From contig JAILEJ010000321.1 in the NCBI GenBank assembly GCA_024688095.1, forward strand, positions 1 through 7,015: DNA of 7,015 nt, read 5' to 3'. Numbering within the stretch: the first letter of the stretch is position 1; each line of letters begins with the position of its first letter. This document shows, one piece after another, positions 1 through 4,913 of the stretch. Both the position numbers and the translations under genes were made by a program. The notes under the pieces are model-generated. The model ran no database searches. It saw only the letters and a list, made by a program, of their open reading frames with translations, and was not told the origin of the DNA. The DNA comes from Butyrivibrio sp. (GTDB lineage: Bacteria > Bacillota > Clostridia > Lachnospirales > Lachnospiraceae).

Positions 1-212
1 GTATAGCCATCAATTATGTTATATGTACATTTCTTCACTTCAAAAAGTGCCTTGGAAAAATTTTCATCCTCAGTATTAAGAGCTTTATTCATAAGCTCAG
101 GAAACATAGTGCATACTTTCCATTTGAAAAATTCTGCATGAGCAAAATCATTGAACTTATCAAAGCCATTTATATATTTATCAAAAATAGCCTGAAGATT
201 TCCTTTGTTCAT
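1..212 (-). CDS. N-terminal fragment, possible McrB-like AAA restriction protein
   Basis: Reading leftwards from an ATG at 212-210, 70 complete codons run open to the window edge, so only the N-terminus is visible. It begins MNKGNLQAIFDKYINGF and continues with FKWKVCTMFPELMNKAL, then FEVKKCTYNIIDGYT. A GGCGAGGT ribosome binding site sits just upstream of the start. This opening resembles, from memory, the start of Lachnospiraceae proteins annotated as McrB-like, modification-dependent restriction AAA ATPases. No Walker motif lies in the visible part, so the family call is tentative. It lies downstream of the PcfJ-like gene on the same strand, separated by 150 bases, and could be transcribed with it or separately. 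The coding frame and start are well supported; the function is a guess. Confidence 0.55.
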   Translation of the reverse strand, partial: MNKGNLQAIFDKYINGFDKFNDFAHAEFFKWKVCTMFPELMNKALNTEDENFSKALFEVKKCTYNIIDGY

Positions 213-362
213 TCAAATACCTCGCCATAAAAGTCATTACTATTAAATATATTTCACATCTTATATGTTATGACAAAAGAGAAGTTGATATCAATTAACT
301 GAGTATAAATTATTATTTCTTTTTTCTTGTATAATATCTTGCTTTATATATAACGTTATTGA
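213..362. other. 150-base gap between two minus-strand genes
   Basis: This is very AT-rich spacer with no ORF and no convincing intrinsic terminator after the PcfJ-like gene. It contains a perfect 10-base palindrome TTGATATCAA at 285-294. A minus-strand TTGTCA near 270-275 could be a -35 element for the left-edge gene, but no good -10 lies at the right distance, so I do not call a promoter. Confidence 0.4.
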
Positions 363-1919
363 TTATCTTCTATATACCGTCCATGTCTGCCGTCTGTTAC
401 AGGATATTTTATGACGTTTACAGTATGCCTTCAGCCAGCTGATTTCATCTTCTGTACATTTACGATTGTAACTATGATATGCCTGTTTAAGCGAATTTTC
501 ATATATCTCGATGCATATAAAAGGTTCATTTACAGCATCACATTTTCTCATAAACAGTATAGTCGTGTCGTTATTTATCATTGCATCAAGGTAGTCAAAA
601 AGACAGTTACTCATATAAACGGACTCTCTGCAAAAATCATTTATCGTCTGGGGATATCTTATAATGTAACCTTTGTCTCGCTCTTGCCATTCCGGATTTC
701 TGCTTCTATTAGAAACACGTATCAGCCTGTTATAGTAATCTCTTTTATCTAATAGGCATTCCAAGATATCTACAAGATTATTCCTGTTTTTTCCATTAAG
801 TAATTTCTTATATATTTTATCGATTTTGATAAGCTCTGATATTCGGTCTTGGCCTCTTTTTTTCAATAAGCAATCCAAAATATATACAAAATTTATTCCG
901 TCATTCACAACAGTAAGGAGTTTCGCGTATATTTTATCATCGATTTCGATAAAACATGATATACTGTCTTGCTCTCTTTTTTTCAATAAGTAATCCAACA
1001 TGTATCCAAGATTTTTTCTGTTGTTCACATTAAAATATTTCTCATATATTCTATCGATTTTATCAAGTTCTGACAGACGTTCTTCGCATTTTACTTTTTG
1101 AAAAAAATCCATAATCTGAGTCTTGCACCAAATCCTTGAAAGTTCTTCTCTTTTTTCGGAATATAATCTTGTTATCTCCTTTAGAGTAAGATTATAATTA
1201 CACAGGTACTCTATATATAAGCACTGTGCATCATTAAGCAGACCATCAAAAAAATCAGGACGCATTTTTACCATTTTTTTAATGAGGCTACGTATTTCTT
1301 TTTTGCAAAGCATTCTCCCTCCCTCATTGCAGTTGAGGGATCTGAGCACCCTAATGGATATTCCTCCATATATTTCACTGGGGCTTGATGATAAAAGGTC
1401 AAGTTCATCTATACCTCCTGAATATTTTGCAAGCATATCCAGTCCGCACTTATACAGGAGTTCCTTAACGGTGTTCTTGCGCATACAATGATAAATTTGA
1501 TCCAGAAGACGCATAGAATCTGTATAGTACCTTTTTAGCTTCCATTCCGGATGCAGCTTATCATAAAAATCAAAAATCTCATCAAAATAATCATATCTGT
1601 AGCAACATTCAGGATCGTTCAGACATAATTCAGTAAACAATATTTCCTGCTCTGCAGTCCATACATAATCATCATGAAAAACAAAGCGCTTAATCTGTGC
1701 GCGGTCGTTTGCATGATTATAATCCACATATATTGTGTCTATATACGGTCTAATGCGAAGGAACAAAAGACATTTGACATCTTCTGTGAAATACGACACC
1801 ATATCCATTATGCGCTGCATTAGATCTTCTGGAATGCATGGAGGATTCCAATTGTTTGTTCCAATTTTCAATTCGAGCATAAAACTCCTTCTTATTATTT
1901 CAAGCTTAAACCTCATCAT
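363..1919 (-). CDS. PcfJ-like protein with internal repeats
   Basis: This is a 518-residue protein. Its C-terminal 100 residues (about 418-510) match the general plan of the PcfJ-like family: RYPQTINDF, then SNCLFDYLDAMINN, TILFMRK, EPFICIEI, a Q..Y..YNR segment and a final helix with W. PcfJ proteins are known from conjugative plasmids and mobile elements (named after enterococcal pCF10), and their biochemical role is not settled. The family commonly has HC at the position where this protein has N438-C439. Residues 282-397 consist of three tandem repeats, described separately. The N-terminal 280 residues are helical-looking and aromatic-rich, and I recognise no domain there. No signal peptide or membrane segment is seen. 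Start choice is open: AAAGGA at 1924-1929 serves ATGs at 1919 or 1916, and AAGGAG at 1885-1890 could serve an internal ATG at 1880 (MLELKIG). It is divergent from the rtcB operon. Confidence 0.7.
   Translation of the reverse strand: MMRFKLEIIRRSFMLELKIGTNNWNPPCIPEDLMQRIMDMVSYFTEDVKCLLFLRIRPYIDTIYVDYNHANDRAQIKRFVFHDDYVWTAEQEILFTELCLNDPECCYRYDYFDEIFDFYDKLHPEWKLKRYYTDSMRLLDQIYHCMRKNTVKELLYKCGLDMLAKYSGGIDELDLLSSSPSEIYGGISIRVLRSLNCNEGGRMLCKKEIRSLIKKMVKMRPDFFDGLLNDAQCLYIEYLCNYNLTLKEITRLYSEKREELSRIWCKTQIMDFFQKVKCEERLSELDKIDRIYEKYFNVNNRKNLGYMLDYLLKKREQDSISCFIEIDDKIYAKLLTVVNDGINFVYILDCLLKKRGQDRISELIKIDKIYKKLLNGKNRNNLVDILECLLDKRDYYNRLIRVSNRSRNPEWQERDKGYIIRYPQTINDFCRESVYMSNCLFDYLDAMINNDTTILFMRKCDAVNEPFICIEIYENSLKQAYHSYNRKCTEDEISWLKAYCKRHKISCNRRQTWTVYRR
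729..1076 (-). repeat. Three tandem coding repeats in the PcfJ-like gene (114, 120 and 114 bases)
   Basis: Residues 282-319, 320-359 and 360-397 each follow the pattern I/L-S-x-(L/F)-x-(K/E)-I-D-(4-5 residues)-Y-x-K, an N-rich turn, then a (Y/D)-(I/M)-L-(D/E)-(Y/C)-L-L-x-K-R ending. The DNA is also still similar: TTTTTTTCAATAAG recurs exactly 120 bases apart at 857-870 and 977-990. A weaker third copy lies 114 bases further left near 741-756. This suggests a fairly recent tandem duplication of a helical unit. Confidence 0.75.
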
Positions 1920-1981
1920 CCTTTCCTTTAAGCTGCTTAAGCCTTAATCATTGCATAAGTATCCAATCTACAATATTTCAA

Positions 1982-2000
1982 AAGCAAAAGCTTTTTGCTT
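1982..2000. repeat. Inverted repeat AAGCAAA / TTTGCTT
   Basis: A 7-base arm (1982-1988) and its complement (1994-2000) flank the five bases AGCTT. It lies 63 bases upstream of the leftward PcfJ-like start, so it would fall in that gene's 5' untranslated region or promoter. It could form a hairpin or be a protein site. No run of T follows on either strand that would make it a good terminator. Confidence 0.4.
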
Positions 2001-2018
2001 CACTTTATTAATAACAAA

Positions 2019-2046
2019 AGTGATATACAAATTAATGTACATCACT
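2019..2046. repeat. 28-base imperfect palindrome, operator-like
   Basis: The arms AGTGATATAC (2019-2028) and GTACATCACT (2037-2046) are complementary at 9 of 10 positions and are separated by eight A/T bases. The half-site spacing of about two helical turns is what a dimeric repressor site would show. It overlaps a second, alternative inverted repeat, CACTTT (2001-2006) with AAAGTG (2017-2022). It lies between the divergent genes, nearer the leftward one. No regulator gene in the window can be matched to it. Confidence 0.45.
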
Positions 2047-2113
2047 CAAATTTAAAGTAAAACCCATTCTACATTTTATTCACAAAAGAAATAACCTTAT
2101 TTTACTTCTCCTA

Positions 2114-2132
2114 GATGACATCATTTGTCATC
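2114..2132. repeat. 19-base perfect-arm dyad GATGACA-N5-TGTCATC
   Basis: Seven-base perfect arms (2114-2120 and 2126-2132) flank TCATT. The centre is about 43 bases upstream of the -35 box of the rtcB operon promoter, which puts it near -77 relative to the predicted transcription start. That is a reasonable place for an activator site. It could equally be a chance dyad in AT-rich DNA; nothing in the window identifies a binding protein. Confidence 0.4.
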
Positions 2133-2165
2133 ATAAAAATTTAAAAAATAAACTTGTAAAGGGTG

Positions 2166-2194
2166 TTGACACAGAAAAAACTTGCCGATATACT
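2166..2194 (+). promoter_or_regulatory. Strong sigma-A promoter of the leader-rtcB-prfH operon
   Basis: A perfect -35 box TTGACA (2166-2171) is followed, after the ideal 17 bases, by TATACT (2189-2194), five of six matches to the -10 consensus. Transcription should start near 2200-2203, giving a leader of about 250 bases before rtcB. A promoter this close to consensus implies frequent initiation, so real control probably lies downstream in the leader or in a repressor. Confidence 0.88.
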
Positions 2195-2200
2195 GTGCGA

Positions 2201-2223
2201 TGTAAGGAACACATTTCCTTGCA
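2201..2223 (+). promoter_or_regulatory. 5'-end stem-loop of the leader RNA
   Basis: TGTAAGGAA (2201-2209) pairs with TTCCTTGCA (2215-2223), nine pairs including one G-U, around a five-base CACAT loop. It begins at the predicted transcription start, so it would cap the 5' end of the RNA; such structures commonly stabilise mRNA. Its 3' arm contains TCCTT (2216-2220), which could otherwise pair with AAGGA (2248-2252) in the leader ORF ribosome binding site. Forming this hairpin therefore also keeps that site free. Confidence 0.6.
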
Positions 2224-2260
2224 AGATACTTAATTAACTAGATTCGAAAGGAGGACAATC

Positions 2261-2335
2261 ATGACACATTCAGTTAAAACAAACACTAACTTAATAACAA
2301 GCAACAGAGGTCTGGCTGTCCTTATGTACGTATAG
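2261..2335 (+). CDS. 24-codon leader peptide ORF (uORF)
   Basis: An ATG at 2261 lies six bases after a full AAAGGAGG Shine-Dalgarno (2247-2254), one of the two best ribosome binding sites in the window. It opens 24 codons ending in TAG at 2333-2335. The peptide starts MTHSVKTNTNLITSN and ends RGLAVLMYV. It has no domain and is rich in Thr, Asn and Ser in the first half, hydrophobic in the second. It sits between the operon promoter and an intrinsic terminator, where regulatory leader peptides sit. Codons 16-19 (AGA GGT CTG G, 2306-2315) can pair with the terminator's 5' arm, so ribosome position on this ORF should affect termination. It is probably a regulatory leader rather than a functional peptide. 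Whether the nascent chain itself stalls ribosomes cannot be seen. Confidence 0.75.
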   Translation: MTHSVKTNTNLITSNRGLAVLMYV

Positions 2336-2386
2336 AATCACTTCATGCATTTCTAATACCAGATTGTTTAGGATTCCAGCACCTCT
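2306..2386 (+). promoter_or_regulatory. Attenuator: antiterminator pairing with the terminator 5' arm
   Basis: AGAGGTCTGG inside the leader ORF (2306-2315) is complementary to CCAG-C-ACCTCT (2376-2386), ten Watson-Crick pairs with one bulged C at 2380. Forming this helix takes away the CACCTC arm and blocks the terminator. The same segment can alternatively pair with CCAGATT at 2359-2365 (GGTCTGG, 2309-2315, with two G-U pairs), which would leave the terminator free. This is the classic mutually exclusive arrangement of ribosome-controlled attenuation. Ribosomes passing over 2306-2315 should favour termination; a ribosome stalled earlier in the ORF should favour read-through. The pairings are seen in the sequence; the regulatory outcome is inferred. 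Confidence 0.65.
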
Positions 2387-2407
2387 ATCACGATGAGGTG
2401 TTTTTTT
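2380..2407 (+). terminator. Intrinsic terminator upstream of rtcB (attenuator)
   Basis: CACCTC (2380-2385) pairs with GAGGTG (2395-2400), with two inner A-T pairs (2387-2388 with 2393-2394, T2386 bulged) and a CACG loop. Seven T follow immediately (2401-2407). It lies 45 bases after the leader ORF stop and 45 bases before the rtcB start, so it must be read through for the operon to be expressed. A second CACCTC copy at 2427-2432 could pair with the GAGGTG arm in read-through RNA. Confidence 0.85.
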
Positions 2408-2452
2408 GCGCTCTTTTTTAAGAAATCACCTCGCATAGAAAGGAATCACTAT

Positions 2453-3583
2453 ATGAAAACAATCAACGGAGTCGCAACCTCTGCAATTATATTCAACACT
2501 AATTCAACAGAAAATGGCATAGACGATTACGCTATAGCACAGTTACAGAATCTCTGTGATAATGCTTCCTTTACCGGCTGCAAAATAAGAGTAATGCCAG
2601 ATGTACATCCTGGTAAAGTCGGAACCATCGGTTTCACTTCTACTATTGGAAAAAGCATTATGCCAAATGTCATAGGTGTAGACATTGGATGTGGTATGAC
2701 AATTGCTCAGATAAAGGGCAAGGTAAAAGAATTTCAAAAGCTTGATACAGTTATCCGAGAAAATGTACCATTTGGTTTTTCAATCAGAAATAAGCCACAC
2801 CATAAAGCACTTGACTTTGATCTATCAGTATTGCGCTGCTTCAAACATATTCAAGAAGACAAAGCTTTGCTTAGTCTTGGAAGCATTGGATCAGGGAATC
2901 ATTTCATCGAAGTGGACCAGGATGAAGAGAAAAATAGTTTTTTGGTTATTCATTCTGGCAGTCGCCATTTAGGACATGAAGTTACTGAACATTACCTAAG
3001 AGAGGGAAATCGTCTTCTTAAGGAGCAGGGAATCAATATTCCATATGAACTCACCTATCTAGAAGACGACCTTATGAACGACTATCTCCATGATCTTAAA
3101 ATTGTTCAGGAGTACGCCAGCCTAAACCGTGAAATCATGATTCAGGAAATCTGTTCTGGGATGAAATGGAAAATCCTTGATAGCTATTCCTGCATTCACA
3201 ACTATGTAGATTTTAGCCTGGACAATACAATTCTTAGAAAAGGGGCAATCTCAGCTCAAACCGACGAAAAGGTGATTATACCTATCAACATGCGTGATGG
3301 GATTGTTCTTGGAACTGGTCTTGGAAACGCTGAATGGAACTACTCTGCTCCTCATGGTGCTGGAAGAATCATGAAGCGTGAGGATGTAAAAACAAAATTC
3401 ACTGTCTCCTCATACAAGACTTCCATGAAAGGAATCTACTCATCTTGTATCGGCAGGGACACACTTGATGAAGCACCTTTTGCCTACCGGGGACTTGATG
3501 AGATTAAGGAAGCAATAACAGATACGGTAAGAATCGATAAGATTATCCGACCAATTTATAACTTTAAGGCCGGTGATAATTAA
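2453..3583 (+). CDS. rtcB: RNA-splicing ligase RtcB
   Basis: RtcB joins RNA 2',3'-cyclic phosphate or 3'-phosphate ends to 5'-OH ends, using GTP and Mn2+. This 376-residue protein carries the family signature set: PDVHPGK (49-55), GVDIGCGM (75-82, metal ligands D77 and C80), GSGNHFIEV (146-154, H150), HSGSRHLGH (167-175, H167), SCIHNYVD (246-253, H249) and HGAGR (301-305, with H301 the expected guanylylated histidine). All core catalytic positions are present. It is near the short end of bacterial RtcB length. I place the start at 2453, with AAAGGA at 2439-2444. An in-frame ATG at 2393 would add 20 residues but lies inside the terminator stem, has no ribosome binding site and encodes an unlikely Phe/Lys-rich stretch. 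The prfH gene downstream in the same operon points to the rRNA repair branch of RtcB rather than tRNA splicing. GATTCC at 2372-2377 could pair with GGAATC at 2442-2447, overlapping its ribosome binding site. Confidence 0.95.
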   Translation: MKTINGVATSAIIFNTNSTENGIDDYAIAQLQNLCDNASFTGCKIRVMPDVHPGKVGTIGFTSTIGKSIMPNVIGVDIGCGMTIAQIKGKVKEFQKLDTVIRENVPFGFSIRNKPHHKALDFDLSVLRCFKHIQEDKALLSLGSIGSGNHFIEVDQDEEKNSFLVIHSGSRHLGHEVTEHYLREGNRLLKEQGINIPYELTYLEDDLMNDYLHDLKIVQEYASLNREIMIQEICSGMKWKILDSYSCIHNYVDFSLDNTILRKGAISAQTDEKVIIPINMRDGIVLGTGLGNAEWNYSAPHGAGRIMKREDVKTKFTVSSYKTSMKGIYSSCIGRDTLDEAPFAYRGLDEIKEAITDTVRIDKIIRPIYNFKAGDN

Positions 3584-3660
3584 ACCAACAGTAGACTGAT
3601 TTATCAGCTATTTACAACTACAATCAAAATAAAAGATCACTAAGAAAGAAGGTAATTACA

Positions 3661-3849
3661 ATGTCAAAATATAGAGAAACTCCATGCAAATACTATTTAG
3701 CTTTTAACGAATGTCAGAAGGGGCGCGAGGCCTGCCAGGCTGGATATTGCCAGCACTGCAACAAATACGAGCCTCGTGCCAGGGTAAGACACATTAACAA
3801 GAAGAAACAGTATTTAGAAAAGATTAGAAAGAAGGATATTGCTATATGA
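3661..3849 (+). CDS. Small cysteine-rich protein with a CCCH-like metal-binding pattern
   Basis: This is a 62-residue basic protein with a good ribosome binding site (AAGAAGG, 3646-3652, eight bases before ATG). It lies 77 bases after rtcB with no terminator between. Cysteines sit at 9, 18, 25, 30 and 33, with His at 32. The segment from PCKYYLAF to CQHC has the layout C-x8-C-x6-C-x4-C-x2-C. This looks like a CCCH zinc finger (C-x7-8-C-x5-C-x3-H, often starting CKYY/CKFF with a G-x-x-C later), but the spacing is one longer in two places and Cys replaces the final His. CCCH fingers usually bind RNA. The C-terminal third is strongly basic and helical-looking (KKKQYLEKIRKK). RNA binding is therefore plausible but unproven. 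Its stop overlaps the next start by four bases (ATGA, 3846-3849), so translation of the two is likely coupled. I know no named family. Confidence 0.8.
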   Translation: MSKYRETPCKYYLAFNECQKGREACQAGYCQHCNKYEPRARVRHINKKKQYLEKIRKKDIAI

Positions 3850-4904
3850 ATTTACCAATCAGCGTCACTCAAAGTGACCTATTAGAAATATTATTAAATG
3901 TCGCAACCATTCGTCCTGTTTTTATCTGGGGTGCTCCTGGAATTGGGAAATCAGCTCTCGTAGAAAGATTTGCTGATGAAGTAGGCTTACCATGTGTTTC
4001 ACTTCTTGGCAGCCAGCTTGCTCCTGAAGATATCATAGGTATTCCTCAGATTCAGGATGATGTAAGCACATTTCTCCCACCAAAGATGATCGCAAGAAAG
4101 GAACCTTATGTGCTATTTCTTGATGAACTCAATGCCTGCTCTCAGGAAGTGCAGAAAGCTTTTTATAGCTTAATTCATGAGAAAAGAATCGGTGAGTATC
4201 ATCTTCCAGAGGGAAGTATTGTAATCGGAGCAGGTAACAGAGCTCAGGACTCAGCCATCGTAAAGACTATGTCTTCTGCTCTTGTAAATAGAATGTTTCA
4301 TGTGCAGCTTAAGGCAGATCCAATGCAGTGGATTACCTGGGCTTATGAGAATAATCTTCATCCATGGGTGATTGATTACATTACACAGAGACCTGATCAT
4401 CTTTTCTCTGAGCCACCAAAAACAGAGGAACCATACTCTACTCCAAGATCATGGCATATGCTCAGCGATGCATTAAAGGAATATGGTGCTGGAGAAAAAG
4501 AAATCTCTGAAGCTATGCTTCGAATGATTACTTTCGGATGCATCAGTGCAAGTCATGCAGGAATGTTCCTTGCATATACAAAGCAGCTGGGAAACAAAAA
4601 TCTCATTAATGACATCATCAAAGGAGAAGCCAAGTGGCCTGCAAAGCCAGAGGAGCGTGATGTTCTTTACTTCCTTGCACAGTCATTTAGAGCAAAACTA
4701 TTACAAGAGCTTCCAAAGAATAAGAATGCACTTAGCGGTGATGGAAAATACCTAACACACAGAGCAAAGGCTTTAATGAAGGAACTCGCTGCAATCAATC
4801 ATGAAATCGCACAAATGGTAGTATCTGCTGATGAAGGAAAGGTTTTACCAGAATGGTTTATGGTAGAAATCATTAGAGATTTACCAAGATTAGTGCAGAA
4901 CTAG
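3846..4904 (+). CDS. MoxR-type AAA+ ATPase
   Basis: This is a 352-residue AAA+ protein with a single ATPase module. Walker A is GAPGIGKS (29-36), and Walker B is LFLDEL (90-95, D93 and E94). Sensor 1 is in GAGNR (N131), the probable arginine finger is R149 in LVNRM, and a sensor 2 type arginine sits in STPRSW (R201). The C-terminal 150 residues are helical. MoxR-type ATPases typically act with a partner carrying a VWA domain to remodel or activate target proteins. Here the next gene encodes such a partner nine bases downstream, so the two are very probably one machine. Translation starts at an ATG overlapping the previous stop, helped by GAAGGA at 3831-3836. No membrane segment is seen, so it should be cytoplasmic. 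All ATPase residues look intact. The target is unknown; position between rtcB and prfH suggests a ribosome- or RNA-linked one. Confidence 0.9.
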   Translation: MNLPISVTQSDLLEILLNVATIRPVFIWGAPGIGKSALVERFADEVGLPCVSLLGSQLAPEDIIGIPQIQDDVSTFLPPKMIARKEPYVLFLDELNACSQEVQKAFYSLIHEKRIGEYHLPEGSIVIGAGNRAQDSAIVKTMSSALVNRMFHVQLKADPMQWITWAYENNLHPWVIDYITQRPDHLFSEPPKTEEPYSTPRSWHMLSDALKEYGAGEKEISEAMLRMITFGCISASHAGMFLAYTKQLGNKNLINDIIKGEAKWPAKPEERDVLYFLAQSFRAKLLQELPKNKNALSGDGKYLTHRAKALMKELAAINHEIAQMVVSADEGKVLPEWFMVEIIRDLPRLVQN

Positions 4905-4913
4905 GAGGTCAAG

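Larger units (their letters stand above)
1920..2165. other. Divergent AT-rich intergenic region with several dyads
   Basis: There is no ORF with a ribosome binding site in either direction. The stretch must hold the promoter of the PcfJ-like gene (read leftwards) and any upstream control sites of the rtcB operon. For the leftward gene, a weak candidate is TTGTAT (minus strand, about 2025-2030), then 17 bases, then TAAAGT (about 2002-2007). I do not call it firmly. Three separate inverted repeats inside this stretch are listed on their own. Confidence 0.5.

Noticed and set aside
350..359. ATAACGTTAT palindrome after the PcfJ-like stop as a terminator or att site
   Set aside because: It is too short and AT-rich to be a terminator stem, and no integrase or second copy is seen.
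411..752. 113-codon plus-strand ORF opposite the PcfJ-like gene
   Set aside because: It is antisense to the conserved C-terminal domain of a convincing gene, is low-complexity hydrophobic and has no ribosome binding site; it is a shadow of the real frame.
729..1076. CRISPR-like or non-coding direct repeats
   Set aside because: The repeats are only partly identical, have no unique spacers of constant size, and stay in frame within one protein, so they are coding repeats.
2411..2419. Second T-run after the terminator as a separate terminator
   Set aside because: No GC-rich stem immediately precedes it; it belongs to spacer between the attenuator and the rtcB ribosome binding site.
2393..2452. 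Upstream in-frame ATG extending RtcB by 20 residues
   Set aside because: This ATG lies in the loop and 3' arm of the terminator hairpin, has no ribosome binding site, and codes through the T-tract. The start at 2453 has AAAGGA at proper distance and begins where the recognisable RtcB N-terminus begins.
3593..3606. CTGAT/ATCAG inverted repeat after rtcB as a terminator
   Set aside because: The arms are five bases with only a two-base spacer and no T-tract follows; the genes on both sides look co-transcribed.
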